From Phytoactinopolyspora mesophila (GTDB lineage: Bacteria > Actinomycetota > Actinomycetes > Jiangellales > Jiangellaceae), in NCBI RefSeq assembly GCF_010122465.1, contig NZ_WLZY01000006.1, positions 1 to 64,000 on the forward strand: 64,000 bases of DNA. Direction: 5' to 3'. Of the stretch, positions 1 to 8,825 are shown in pieces. The position numbers and the translations under genes were made by a program. The notes beneath the pieces were generated by a model, which made no database searches, was not told where the DNA came from, and saw nothing but the letters and a program-made list of their open reading frames with translations. The stretch's first letter is position 1; the number at the start of each line of letters is the position of its first letter.

Positions 1-290
1 GGTTCTCCTTTGTGGGGTGGGGTTGTGGGGTCGGTGGGTGGGTTACCAGTGGTTGTCGCGCATGGGGGTTCTCCTTTGTGGGGTGGGGTTGTGGGTGGTT
101 ACGGGGTCCAGTGGTTGTCGCGCATGGTGGGGTTCCTTTCTGTGGGGTGGGGTTGTGGGTGGTTACGGGGTCCAGTGGTTGTCGCGCATGGTGGGGTTCC
201 TTTCTGTGGGGTGGGGTTGTGGGTGGTTACGGGGTCCAGTGGTTGTCGCGCATGGCGGGTTCCTTTCTGTGGGGTGGCGTTGGCGTGGCG
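1..290. repeat. G-rich tandem repeat array, unit about 64 bp
   Basis: The core GTCGCGCATGG recurs with its CATGG at 61, 123, 187 and 251, giving unit lengths of 62, 64 and 64 bp. A diverged first copy lies at 1-60 and a decaying last copy ends near 290. The units at 123 and 187 are almost identical. The plus strand is strongly G-rich, and each full unit has four G-runs (for example at 80-83, 85-88, 92-94 and 103-106) with loops of 1-7 bases, the classical quadruplex pattern. The unit length is not a multiple of three, so the open frames across it rotate and are not credible genes. The array probably continues upstream of the window. Confidence 0.9.
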
Positions 291-605
291 AGCGCGCGAG
301 GTGTTTGGAGGTTGTTGCTTGTCGCATCAACCCCCATTCCGCGGCTCCGCCTGGAACTTCCGGGTCTCTCGAGCGGTGTGGCAGCACACGGCGGACTTGG
401 GCCAGCTATCTGTGGTTCGTCAGATGCCGCATCGGCGATTCCCTACTGTTCCTCGGCCCGGACGCGTACGATGACGCAAGCTGCCGCGCCCGATAACGTA
501 TCCATTGTCCATATTCGGGGGCGACGGCGGTCCCTCAGCAAGCTACGATAGGAACGCTTGGTCACGGGGACTGGTTATCTGCGACGGCGGAGGCAGGTGC
601 GCGTG
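291..605. other. Non-coding stretch between repeat array and diguanylate cyclase
   Basis: No convincing gene is visible. Open frames entering from the repeat array continue here on the plus strand but show no domain. A GGAGG ribosome-binding site at 589-593 belongs to the following gene. No tRNA or clear terminator was seen. Confidence 0.6.
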
Positions 606-1967
606 ATGAGTCGACCACGAAGGTGGTCTGGGGGCTGGGCCCTTTGGCAGTTGCCGAGCCCGCTGCTCGCCTACGTGTTGGGTGTCAACTTCCTCGCAGC
701 TGTGGTAGCGCTCGCGACAGCCTTCACTGTGCCAGTTGAGCTTGAGGATCTACGTCTATTCGCTGTGCTCATCGTCTGTGTGTGGCTTGCAACCGAGCTG
801 ACGCGACATGTCGATCGGAAGCGCGAATACTCTCGCCTTAGCTCCGTGGCGTATGTCGACACCAAGGCCGTCTGGACGTTTGCCGCAGTGATCGTCCTAC
901 CGCTGCCGCTTGTGACGCTGTTGATTATCGTCAACTACTGGATCTCCTGGAGCAGGGTTCAGCTTATTTCCAGGAATAACCTGAAGCATCGCTGGGTCTT
1001 CTCCTGCTCAACCGTTCTGAACGGGGCTTATGCGGCTTCGTTCGTATTAGCGCATGGGATGAGCGCTTACCCAGGCCCGCCGGCGAGTTCGGCGCCCGCA
1101 GCGTTCGTAGACCTGGGGGTCATTGTCGTTGCTGGACTGCTTCGGTGGATTATCAATGCCGGGATGGTCATGGCTGCTATTGCGATCTCGGACGCTTCCC
1201 GGCGTGTGCGCGACTTGTTCACAAACTTTAGCCAGCAGTTCCTTGAGCTGGGCGCTTACGGCTTGGGGTTAGTGGTAGCCGTCATTCTTGTAGCGAATCC
1301 ATTCGTGTTGCCGGGCGTAATTGTCGCGATCGTTGTTCTTCATCGCAGCGCATTGGTCAATCAGTATCAGCGTGCTTCTCGCCAAGATACGAAGACCGGA
1401 CTTGCCTCGGCCGGATGGTGGCACGAGTTCGCCGAGCAGACTTTGGCACGCACCGACGATCGTGGCTCGACGATGGGCTTGCTCATGGTCGATCTCGACC
1501 ACTTCAAACGCATCAACGACACCTACGGCCACCCGTTCGGTGACGAGGTACTTCAAGCTGTCGCACTCGAACTTCAGGCCGAGGTCCGAGATGACGATGC
1601 ATGCGGCCGTTGGGGCGGTGAAGAGTTCGCCGTCGTGTTGCCGGACGTGGGTAGCGAGGATTCGTTGAAGCGCGTCGCCGAGCGAATCAGGCTGCGTATC
1701 GAGTCGCTGACGCTTCAGCCGCCGGGCGACGTCGGGCTCGGAGATACCGTCAACTTGACCGCGTCGATCGGTGGCGCGGTGTATCCGGCGAAAGGCATCT
1801 CCACGCTCGACGAACTCCTGCTAGCTGCCGATTCGGCACTGTATGAGGCGAAGAACAGCGGACGGAATCGGGTTTGCCTGAGCCCGGCCGGGCCCAAGCC
1901 CGTCGTCCAAGAGCCTCCAGGGGAGGATCTGCCGGGAATAATCCCGCCTGGACCGAGCCCGAACTGA
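606..1967 (+). CDS. Membrane-bound GGDEF diguanylate cyclase
   Basis: This protein should make the second messenger cyclic di-GMP from two GTP. The first about 240 residues hold roughly six hydrophobic segments (near 20-40, 48-64, 86-110, 125-150, 158-180 and 205-235) that form a membrane sensor of unrecognised type. The C-terminal GGDEF domain begins near residue 255. Its active-site loop is GGEEF at 337-341, a functional variant. An RDDD lies exactly five residues before it and matches the RxxD inhibitory I-site, so product feedback is likely. The ATG at 606 follows GGAGG at a good distance; GTG 603 and TTG 558 are alternatives. No EAL or HD-GYP partner is in the window. The tail after about residue 420 is proline-rich. 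Confidence 0.92.
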   Translation: MSRPRRWSGGWALWQLPSPLLAYVLGVNFLAAVVALATAFTVPVELEDLRLFAVLIVCVWLATELTRHVDRKREYSRLSSVAYVDTKAVWTFAAVIVLPLPLVTLLIIVNYWISWSRVQLISRNNLKHRWVFSCSTVLNGAYAASFVLAHGMSAYPGPPASSAPAAFVDLGVIVVAGLLRWIINAGMVMAAIAISDASRRVRDLFTNFSQQFLELGAYGLGLVVAVILVANPFVLPGVIVAIVVLHRSALVNQYQRASRQDTKTGLASAGWWHEFAEQTLARTDDRGSTMGLLMVDLDHFKRINDTYGHPFGDEVLQAVALELQAEVRDDDACGRWGGEEFAVVLPDVGSEDSLKRVAERIRLRIESLTLQPPGDVGLGDTVNLTASIGGAVYPAKGISTLDELLLAADSALYEAKNSGRNRVCLSPAGPKPVVQEPPGEDLPGIIPPGPSPN

Positions 1968-2066
1968 CACGCCCACGTAGGCGCCACGGCGCGGTGGCGC
2001 CCTCAATCGCCGTTCTGCGAGCCGATGGGGCAGCCGGGCGCGTCACTCACACTTGCCTCCGGCATC

Positions 2067-2101
2067 TTGACGCTCTTCGGGCAAGGCATCATGATGTCAA
2101 T
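2067..2101 (+). promoter_or_regulatory. Probable vapBC promoter and autoregulatory operator
   Basis: TTGACG at 2067-2072 is followed after 17 bases by CATGAT at 2090-2095, a reasonable -35/-10 pair. The perfect 10-bp palindrome CATCATGATG (2087-2096) covers the -10 box and is a natural site for the ribbon-helix-helix antitoxin. No Shine-Dalgarno is present before ATG 2102, so transcription may start at or near the codon and give a leaderless mRNA. This is inference from spacing. Confidence 0.5.
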
Positions 2102-2362
2102 ATGCGAACCACCTTGACTCTCGATGAGGACGTCGCTCGATTGATTGAGGAAGCAGTCCATCAGCAGCGTCGGCCGATGAAACAGGTGGTTAACGACGCG
2201 CTGCGGCGAGCTCTGACACCTCCGCGGACTGACCAGGCCATATACAAGGTCGTTCCTCATCACTCGGGCATCCGGCCCGGGGTCGACCTAGCCGGCTTGA
2301 ACCGCTTGGCTGACGAGATCGAGGACGAACCGACGGTCGGTAAGGCGCTGCGCTCGTCGTGA
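2102..2362 (+). CDS. vapB: VapB-type antitoxin, ribbon-helix-helix
   Basis: An 86-residue antitoxin. The N-terminal about 45 residues (MRTTLTLDEDVARLIEEA) have the pattern of a ribbon-helix-helix DNA-binding fold: a short beta strand, then two helices rich in Arg and Ala. The C-terminal part, ending in acidic and hydrophobic residues (LNRLADEIEDEPT), should wrap the toxin. The stop codon overlaps the toxin GTG start by 4 bp (GTGA), which is typical of translationally coupled VapBC pairs. ATG 2102 was chosen because the domain begins there; the frame extends upstream without homology. Autorepression through the 2087-2096 palindrome is likely. Confidence 0.85.
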   Translation: MRTTLTLDEDVARLIEEAVHQQRRPMKQVVNDALRRALTPPRTDQAIYKVVPHHSGIRPGVDLAGLNRLADEIEDEPTVGKALRSS

Positions 2363-2793
2363 TCATCCCTGACGTCAACTTGCTGCTGTACGCGACTATC
2401 GACGGCTTTCCTCAGCATCAGCCTGCGCGTGCGTGGTTGGAGGAGACGCTCAACGGCACGACGCCAGTCGGTCTGACCTCTCCGGCCGTGTTCGGCTTCT
2501 TGCGGCTGGTGACCAACCCGCGAGTCCTCGAATCGCCGATGGCGATCACAGATGCGACCCGCCATGTGCGGGACTGGTTGGCCCAGCCGCGCGTCGATCT
2601 GCTGACGCCGGGGCCAAAACATCTGGACATTGCCTTGGGTCTGCTGGACGGCATGGGAACAGCGGCAAACCTCACCACCGACGCCCAGCTGGCGGCATAC
2701 GCCATCGAAGAGCGGGCGGAACTGCATTCCAACGACGCGGACTTCGGCCGGTTTGCTGACCTGATGTGGATCAATCCGCTCAGTGCTCGTTGA
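2359..2793 (+). CDS. vapC: VapC-type PIN-domain ribonuclease toxin
   Basis: This 144-residue PIN-domain protein should cleave RNA when it is free of its antitoxin. The N-terminal MIIPDVNLLLYA gives the first metal-binding Asp (D5). Further acidic positions are D108 in LTTDAQLAAYAIE, and D126 and D128 in SNDADF. It belongs to the PIN subgroup with the FGFLRLVTNPRV signature, in which the usual second-helix Glu is not obvious. The length is normal for VapC. It starts with GTG overlapping vapB, so toxin translation depends on antitoxin translation. Confidence 0.88.
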   Translation: MIIPDVNLLLYATIDGFPQHQPARAWLEETLNGTTPVGLTSPAVFGFLRLVTNPRVLESPMAITDATRHVRDWLAQPRVDLLTPGPKHLDIALGLLDGMGTAANLTTDAQLAAYAIEERAELHSNDADFGRFADLMWINPLSAR

Positions 2794-2863
2794 GTCCACG
2801 CCGGCTCCCTCACTCTCCGAGATCTCACGGGGAGGGTGACACGCTGGAGGTAACGATCACCAG

Positions 2864-2890
2864 CACGGCGCGTGGGCGCTAAGCGCCGTG
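2864..2890 (+). terminator. Hairpin after vapC
   Basis: CACGGCGC (2864-2871) pairs with GCGCCGTG (2883-2890) around an 11-base loop. An alternative nested stem GGCGCT/AGCGCC (2875-2887) is also possible. There is no T-tract. The position about 70 bases after the vapC stop suggests a terminator or 3'-end stabiliser. Confidence 0.5.
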
Positions 2891-2984
2891 TGTGGCGGAT
2901 CACATCGGGCTTTGTCACGCGCGACCTCGCCGGAGCTGTCGTCAGGGTGAGTCCATCAATGACCGACACGACAGGAGACTGCAC

Positions 2985-3422
2985 ATGAGTCAGCGAATCG
3001 ACCTTGCAGTGGCTGCGCCCGAGGGGTTCCGCGCTGTGCTCGCGTTGGAGAAGTACGTCAGCACGAACGTTGAACCCACTGTGTTTCACCTGATCAAACT
3101 GCGTGCTTCCATGACCAATGGGTGTGCATTCTGCGTGGACATGCACAGCGGGGACGCCCTGGCGGCAGGCGAGGACAGCCGTCGGCTGTTCGCGGTGGCT
3201 GCCTGGCGGGACGCGCCCTTCTTCTCCGACCGGGAGCGTGCCGCGCTGGCGTTGACGGACGCTGTCACCGAGCTAGGCGAGCACGGCGTCCCCGATGACG
3301 TCTGGGATGCGGCGGCGGCATTCTGGAATGAGAGAGAATTGGCCGACCTGGTGCTCACGATTGGGACAATCAACTTGTGGAACCGCATCGCCGTGCCAAC
3401 GCGGAAGGCGCCCCCGGAGTAG
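2985..3422 (+). CDS. Carboxymuconolactone decarboxylase / AhpD-like protein
   Basis: A 145-residue helical protein of the CMD/AhpD family. The redox motif CAFCVDMH gives C47, C50 and H54, the arrangement of AhpD-type alkylhydroperoxidases, which reduce peroxides through a CxxC pair. The start is ATG 2985 behind AGGAGA (2972-2977); the frame is open upstream but without homology. It ends two bases before the GTG of an ECF41-type sigma factor. That neighbour is the hallmark of the ECF41 group, in which the CMD gene is commonly the regulated target. Its physiological substrate is not known. Confidence 0.9.
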   Translation: MSQRIDLAVAAPEGFRAVLALEKYVSTNVEPTVFHLIKLRASMTNGCAFCVDMHSGDALAAGEDSRRLFAVAAWRDAPFFSDRERAALALTDAVTELGEHGVPDDVWDAAAAFWNERELADLVLTIGTINLWNRIAVPTRKAPPE

Positions 3423-3424
3423 CC

Positions 3425-4348
3425 GTGACCGGCCTCTGTGCGGCAGGCACCTCGGCGAATGATGTCTCGCCTGCGGCTGGCGCTGTTGATGCTGCCGAGC
3501 AGCTTCAACAGCATCGGCCGATGCTGTTCGGGGTGGCATACCGGCTGCTCGGCAGCGTCTCCGAGGCGGACGACGTCCTGCAGGACGCGTTCTTGAAATG
3601 GCTGAACGTCGAACGCGATCGGATCCGGGAACCGCGTCGTTACCTGACCAGGATCGTCACCAGGCTGGCGATCGACCGGCTGCAGGCTCGGGCTGCCCAG
3701 AACACGTACGTCGGTTCGTGGCTCCCTGAACCGGTGCCAACCGAGGCGGCGTCGTGGCTCGATCCGCTGGAGACTTCCGTTCAGCGAGACTCGGTGGCGA
3801 CTGCCACCATGCATCTGATGGAGCGTCTCGACCCGGTGGAACGGGCCGTCTTCGTGCTCCGGCAGGCGTTCGAGCTGCCTTATGCCGAGATCGCCGAGAC
3901 GGTGGAACGCACAGCCGAGCATTGCCGGCAACTGCACCGGCGCGCGTCGCAACGGATCGGCCAGGATCGCCGCCGTTTCCGGCCAAGCCGGCGTGAACAC
4001 GCCAGGCTGCTCGAACGATTTCTCGAAGCCGCCCGCGACGGGGACCTGGCGGCGCTGCGGACGGTGCTGCGCGATGACGTCGTCGTCTGGTCCGACAGCG
4101 GCGGCAAGGCCAGGGCCGCGCGCAACGCCGTCCACGGCCTGGACCGAGTAAGCCGGTTCTTCGCCGGCATTTACAGCCGCAACACGTTCGCGATCACACC
4201 GATCGAGCTCAACGGCTCCCCGGGCGCAGTGCTCCAGGCCGAGGGGACGACCCACGCCATCACCTTCGCGGTCGCCGACGACGTGATCAGCGGAGTCTTC
4301 CTGGTTGTCAACCCGGACAAGCTGACCGCCTTCCAGCCCGCCGAGTGA
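3425..4348 (+). CDS. ECF41-type RNA polymerase sigma factor with SnoaL-like C-terminal domain
   Basis: A 307-residue sigma factor. Region 2 (about 25-90, RPMLFGVAYRLLGSVSEADD) and region 4 (about 125-185, PYAEIAETV) are typical ECF domains. They are joined by the conserved linker YVGSWLPEP (95-103). The last about 115 residues form a SnoaL-like extension with DSGGKARAA (near 224-232) and a terminal NPDKL (296-300). WLPEP and NPDKL are the signature elements of ECF41, whose C-terminal domain acts in place of an anti-sigma factor. GTG 3425 lies 5 bases after GGAG and directly follows the AhpD-like gene, so the two are an operon. The inducing signal is unknown. Confidence 0.93.
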   Translation: MTGLCAAGTSANDVSPAAGAVDAAEQLQQHRPMLFGVAYRLLGSVSEADDVLQDAFLKWLNVERDRIREPRRYLTRIVTRLAIDRLQARAAQNTYVGSWLPEPVPTEAASWLDPLETSVQRDSVATATMHLMERLDPVERAVFVLRQAFELPYAEIAETVERTAEHCRQLHRRASQRIGQDRRRFRPSRREHARLLERFLEAARDGDLAALRTVLRDDVVVWSDSGGKARAARNAVHGLDRVSRFFAGIYSRNTFAITPIELNGSPGAVLQAEGTTHAITFAVADDVISGVFLVVNPDKLTAFQPAE

Positions 4349-4350
4349 CG

Positions 4351-4379
4351 CCCGCGAGGCCGGGACCCGGCCTCGCGGG
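4351..4379 (+). terminator. Strong GC hairpin between sigma factor and mec
   Basis: CCCGCGAGGCCGG (4351-4363) pairs with CCGGCCTCGCGGG (4367-4379) around a 3-base loop, starting two bases after the sigma-factor stop. No T-tract follows. It probably terminates the sigma operon. It also sits only 22 bases before the mec start, so it could affect mec initiation. Confidence 0.7.
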
Positions 4380-4401
4380 CGGAGGTTCGTATGCTGTCGA
4401 G

Positions 4402-4812
4402 GTGCTGACCATCCGCCGCGAAATCGTCGACGCCATCATCGAACATGCCCGCCGCGACCACCCCGACGAAGCGTGTGGCGTCGTGGCTGGCCCGGCCGGG
4501 TCGGATCGCCCGGAGCGGTTCATCCCGATGCTCAACGCCGCGCGCTCGCCTACGTTCTACGAGTTCGATTCGATGGACTTGCTGCGGCTGTACCGGGAGA
4601 TGGACGAGCGCGACGAAGACCCCGTCGTGATCTATCACTCGCACACGGCCACGGAAGCGTACCCGTCCCGCACGGATATCTCGATCGCATCCGAGCCGTT
4701 CGCCCATTACGTGCTCGTGTCCACCCGCGACGACCATCACACCGAATTCCGCTCGTTCCGCATCGCCGACGGCGACGTGACCGAGGAGAAAGTCAAGATC
4801 ATCGAACCCTGA
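4402..4812 (+). CDS. mec: JAMM/MPN+ metalloprotease of the CysO cysteine pathway (Mec)
   Basis: This 136-residue Zn-dependent protease hydrolyses the CysO-cysteine adduct to release cysteine. The full JAMM signature is present: E23 (DEACGVV), H79 and H81 in HSH, S89 and D92 with the exact HxHx7SxxD spacing. GTG 4402 is the only sensible start; GGAGG at 4381-4385 is 16 bases upstream, rather far. It is followed by cysO and cysM in the order known from M. tuberculosis (Rv1334-Rv1336). The 186-bp gap to cysO may hold a second promoter. Confidence 0.93.
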   Translation: MLTIRREIVDAIIEHARRDHPDEACGVVAGPAGSDRPERFIPMLNAARSPTFYEFDSMDLLRLYREMDERDEDPVVIYHSHTATEAYPSRTDISIASEPFAHYVLVSTRDDHHTEFRSFRIADGDVTEEKVKIIEP

Positions 4813-4998
4813 GGGCTGGCGTGACGGTTGCCAGCGGTGTGGTCAGCCGGTGGCAACGTGCCGGAGGCCCGACGGGCGTCGGCGCACAGCGCTCGGGAAT
4901 GATAGGGCCGTTGTGAATGTTGGCGTGAATGTCCGCGTCCTTTCGGGACTGACACGTCAGCTGCTTGAGCCAACCGAGACCACTGGGAGCTAGATTCG

Positions 4999-5274
4999 AT
5001 GGCCGTCGAGGTCCGTATCCCCACGATCCTGCGTCAATACACCGGCGGCGCCAAGGTCGTCGAAGGCAGCGGCGACACCCTGTCGGCGCTCATCGACGAT
5101 CTCGAGTCGCGCCACCAAGGCTTGCGTGATCGGCTGATCGACAACGGTGAGCTGCGCCGGTTCGTCAACGTCTATCTGAACGACGAAGACATCCGCTTTC
5201 TCGACGGGCTGAAGACACCACTCTCTGACGGCGACTCGGTGACCGTGCTGCCCGCCGTGGCCGGCGGCGCCTGA
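4999..5274 (+). CDS. cysO: Sulfur carrier protein CysO, MoaD/ThiS fold
   Basis: A 91-residue ubiquitin-like sulfur carrier. As a C-terminal thiocarboxylate it donates sulfide to O-phosphoserine on CysM, giving CysO-Cys. The beta-grasp sequence (PTILRQYTGG, RFVNVYLNDEDIRFLDGL, LSDGDSVTVLPAVAGGA) closely follows mycobacterial CysO. The di-glycine is not terminal: the protein ends Gly-Gly-Ala, so one residue must be removed before thiocarboxylation. The neighbouring Mec protease is the obvious candidate. It lies 15 bp before cysM and is probably co-transcribed with it. Confidence 0.93.
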   Translation: MAVEVRIPTILRQYTGGAKVVEGSGDTLSALIDDLESRHQGLRDRLIDNGELRRFVNVYLNDEDIRFLDGLKTPLSDGDSVTVLPAVAGGA

Positions 5275-6237
<963 letters not shown>

Positions 6238-6340
6238 GCCGGAGCGACGTCGACCACCTTGACTGCCGGCCAGGCGCACGACGTGTCGTTGGACACTTTT
6301 CATAATCATGAAGCCGCAAAGCGCGTAATCTCAGGGATCG

Positions 6341-7186
6341 ATGAACGACGCAGCGGACAATGACGCGCCGATCGGCATCTTCGATAGCGGCGTCGGTGGG
6401 CTCACCGTCGCACGCGCGGTGCTGGACCAGCTGCCGCACGAGTCAGTTCTCTATGTCGGTGACACCGCTCGCACCCCCTACGGTCCGCAGCCGATCGCCC
6501 AAGTACGCGCCTATGCGTTGGAGATTCTCGACACGTTGGTGGCCGAAGGCGTGAAGATGCTGGTCATCGCCTGCAATACGGCCAGCAGCGCGATGTTGCG
6601 TGATGCTCGTGAGCGGTACGACGTTCCTGTAGTCGAGGTCATCCAGCCCGCGGTGCGCCGCGCGGTCGCGGCGACGCGCAACGGGCACATCGGCGTCATC
6701 GGGACGCGGGCCACTGTCAATTCCAAAGCCTACGAAGACTCGTTCGCCGCGGCTCCCCAACTGCGCATCACTACACAGGCTTGCCCCCGGTTCGTCGAGT
6801 TCGTCGAGAAGGGAATCACGCACGGCCCCGAGCTGGAGCGTGTGGCCCATGGTTATCTCGACGACGTCCGCCGTGCGGGCGTGGACACGCTGGTGCTCGG
6901 GTGTACCCACTATCCGATGCTCACCGGCGTCGTCTCCTATGTGATGGGTGACGCCGTCACCCTCGTCAGCAGTGCGGAAGAGACGGCTAAGGATGTGTAC
7001 CGGGTGCTCACCTCAGAGAACCTCCTGCGAGCGGACGCATTGCCGGCTCCGGATCATCAGTTCCGGTCGACCGGCGATCCGCATTCGTTCGGCAAGCTCG
7101 CACACCGGTTCCTCGGGCCGGAGATCGGCGTGGTCGAGGAGACGGCGGAGTTTCCGGTGATCAGTCGGGAGGTGACCGTGTCGTGA
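6341..7186 (+). CDS. murI: Glutamate racemase
   Basis: This enzyme makes D-glutamate for peptidoglycan. It is 281 residues long, the usual length. The N-terminal [15 protein letters not shown] is the family signature. The two catalytic cysteines are C78 in IACNTASS and C188 in LGCTHYP. The ATG is 103 bp after cysM, so it may have its own promoter. It lies in conserved actinobacterial order before the Rv1339-like hydrolase, rph and rdgB. Confidence 0.96.
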   Translation: MNDAADNDAPIGIFDSGVGGLTVARAVLDQLPHESVLYVGDTARTPYGPQPIAQVRAYALEILDTLVAEGVKMLVIACNTASSAMLRDARERYDVPVVEVIQPAVRRAVAATRNGHIGVIGTRATVNSKAYEDSFAAAPQLRITTQACPRFVEFVEKGITHGPELERVAHGYLDDVRRAGVDTLVLGCTHYPMLTGVVSYVMGDAVTLVSSAEETAKDVYRVLTSENLLRADALPAPDHQFRSTGDPHSFGKLAHRFLGPEIGVVEETAEFPVISREVTVS

Positions 7187-7274
7187 CGGTCGTGCTGTTG
7201 AGGATGGAAAGCTCTGGTGCGCCGACGGATCCGGTCTCCAGTTCGGTCAACGCGGCACGGGTGGAGGTGGCCGC

Positions 7275-8030
7275 ATGCGGCTGACGGTTCTGGGGTGCTC
7301 GGGATCGTTGCCGGGACCGGCGTCGTCCGCGTCGTCGTACCTCGTCGAAGCCGGTACCACACGCGTCGTTGTCGATCTGGGTAACGGCGCGCTGAGTGAA
7401 CTCCAACGCCAGGTGGGCAGCGAAGGCCTAGGCGAGATCGATGCCGTACTGATCAGTCACCTGCATCCCGACCATTTCATGGACCTGTGCGGCTATTACG
7501 TCGCCTTGCGTTACGGTCCCCACCAACCTCGTCGGCGAGTCCCCGTCTGGGGGCCGGAGAATACCGCGGAGCGGCTGGCTGTCGCTTACGGTGAGGACCC
7601 GGATCCGGGCATGTCCAACGAGTTCGAGTTTCGCGCCTACCCCGGCGGTGGATTCACCGTCGGTGAGCTGAACGTGCGGGTGAGCCGGGTGGCGCATCCC
7701 GTCCCTGCCTATGCGATCAGGCTCGAGCACGGCGACCAAACCCTGGTCTACTCCGGTGATACCGGCCCGACCCAAGCCCTCGTGGACCTGGCCCGGGGGG
7801 CGGATCTGCTCCTGTGTGAGGCCGCCTTCCGCGAAGGTGAGGACAACCCTCCCGACTTGCACCTGACCGGCCGCGAGGCCGGGGAGCACGCCCGGCAGGC
7901 CGGAGTGAGACGGCTTGTGGTCACTCACGTGCCACCATGGGGAGACGCCGAAGAGGCAGTGGCGGAGGCCCGGACGGCGTTCGCCGGGCCGGTGGAGGCC
8001 GCACGCACTGGTGCCACGTTCGAGCTCTGA
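7275..8030 (+). CDS. Metallo-beta-lactamase-fold hydrolase, Rv1339-like (putative cyclic-nucleotide phosphodiesterase)
   Basis: A 251-residue MBL-fold protein with the HLHPDH metal motif (near 62-67), a downstream histidine in SRVAHPVPAY, the bridging Asp in SGDTGPT, and a last His in VTHVPPWGD. Sequence and position after murI match Rv1339. That protein is reported to hydrolyse cAMP as an atypical class II phosphodiesterase. RNase Z-like activity is the other family option. It is followed 17 bp later by the PIG-L gene behind a strong GGGAGGGG site, so the two are probably co-transcribed. Confidence 0.88.
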   Translation: MRLTVLGCSGSLPGPASSASSYLVEAGTTRVVVDLGNGALSELQRQVGSEGLGEIDAVLISHLHPDHFMDLCGYYVALRYGPHQPRRRVPVWGPENTAERLAVAYGEDPDPGMSNEFEFRAYPGGGFTVGELNVRVSRVAHPVPAYAIRLEHGDQTLVYSGDTGPTQALVDLARGADLLLCEAAFREGEDNPPDLHLTGREAGEHARQAGVRRLVVTHVPPWGDAEEAVAEARTAFAGPVEAARTGATFEL

Positions 8031-8047
8031 GGGAGGGGAACGTCTCA

Positions 8048-8788
8048 ATGACTGACACCCAGGCAGCACCGGAACCGCTCGAGCCGTTACCTGAGGATTG
8101 GCAGCGGGCGCTGTTCATCGCCCCGCACCCTGACGACATCGAGTACGGCGCGGCAGCCGCCGTGGCCCGATGGACGGCGCAAGGCAAGACCGTCATCTAC
8201 TCGATGATCACCAGCGGCGAAGCCGGCATCGACGCGATACCACCGGAAGTGGCCGGCCCGATCCGCGAACAGGAACAGCGCGCCTCGGCGCGCATCGTGG
8301 GCGTGGACGACGTCGAGTTCCTCGGCTTCTCCGACGGCGTGCTCGAGTATGGTCTGCCGCTGCGTCGTGCCCTGTCTCGTTCGATTCGGCAGCACCGCCC
8401 GGAGATCGTGCTGACCGGCAATTTCCGCGAGACTTATGGCGGTGAGTTTCTCAACCAGGCCGATCACATCGCCGGTGGCCGCGCTGTGCTCGATGCTGTG
8501 CGTGACGCCGGGAACCGTTGGGTTTTCCGTGAGTTGCTGGATGAAGGACTCGAGCCGTGGAACGGTGTCCGGGCGGTCTGGGCGGCGGCATCGCCGGAAG
8601 GACGCCACGCCGTCGACACCACGGAGACGTTCGAGCTGGGCCTGGAATCGTTGCGGGCGCACCGGCAGTACCTGGAAGGGCTCGGCGACGGCATGGATCC
8701 GGCCGAGTTCCTGGAGGGTTTCGCTCGCCAGGCCGGCACCCGCCTGGGGTGCCGCTACGCAAGCAGCTTCGAGGTCTTCCCGATTTAG
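8048..8788 (+). CDS. PIG-L/LmbE family deacetylase
   Basis: This 246-residue Zn-dependent N-acetyl hydrolase has the family motif APHPDDIEYG near its N-terminus (H27, D29, D30) and a later conserved His in NQADHIAGG. Family members deacetylate GlcNAc-containing substrates such as mycothiol precursors or conjugates (MshB, Mca) and lincosamide intermediates. The sequence alone does not select one; it is shorter than MshB/Mca. ATG 8048 follows GGGAGGGG. Its insertion between the Rv1339-like gene and rph is not part of the mycobacterial order. Confidence 0.88.
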   Translation: MTDTQAAPEPLEPLPEDWQRALFIAPHPDDIEYGAAAAVARWTAQGKTVIYSMITSGEAGIDAIPPEVAGPIREQEQRASARIVGVDDVEFLGFSDGVLEYGLPLRRALSRSIRQHRPEIVLTGNFRETYGGEFLNQADHIAGGRAVLDAVRDAGNRWVFRELLDEGLEPWNGVRAVWAAASPEGRHAVDTTETFELGLESLRAHRQYLEGLGDGMDPAEFLEGFARQAGTRLGCRYASSFEVFPI

Positions 8789-8825
8789 CGGTCGCGCGGG
8801 TCCTTAGTGCCGGGCACGGGTGCAC

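Noticed and set aside
1-290. CRISPR array
   Set aside because: Repeats are directly adjacent and near-identical throughout, with no variable spacers and no cas genes.
10-551. Overlapping plus-strand frames of 154-179 residues in the repeat array
   Set aside because: They exist in all three frames because the 62-64-bp unit shifts the frame. The proteins are only repeats of the G-rich DNA, with no domain or ribosome-binding site.
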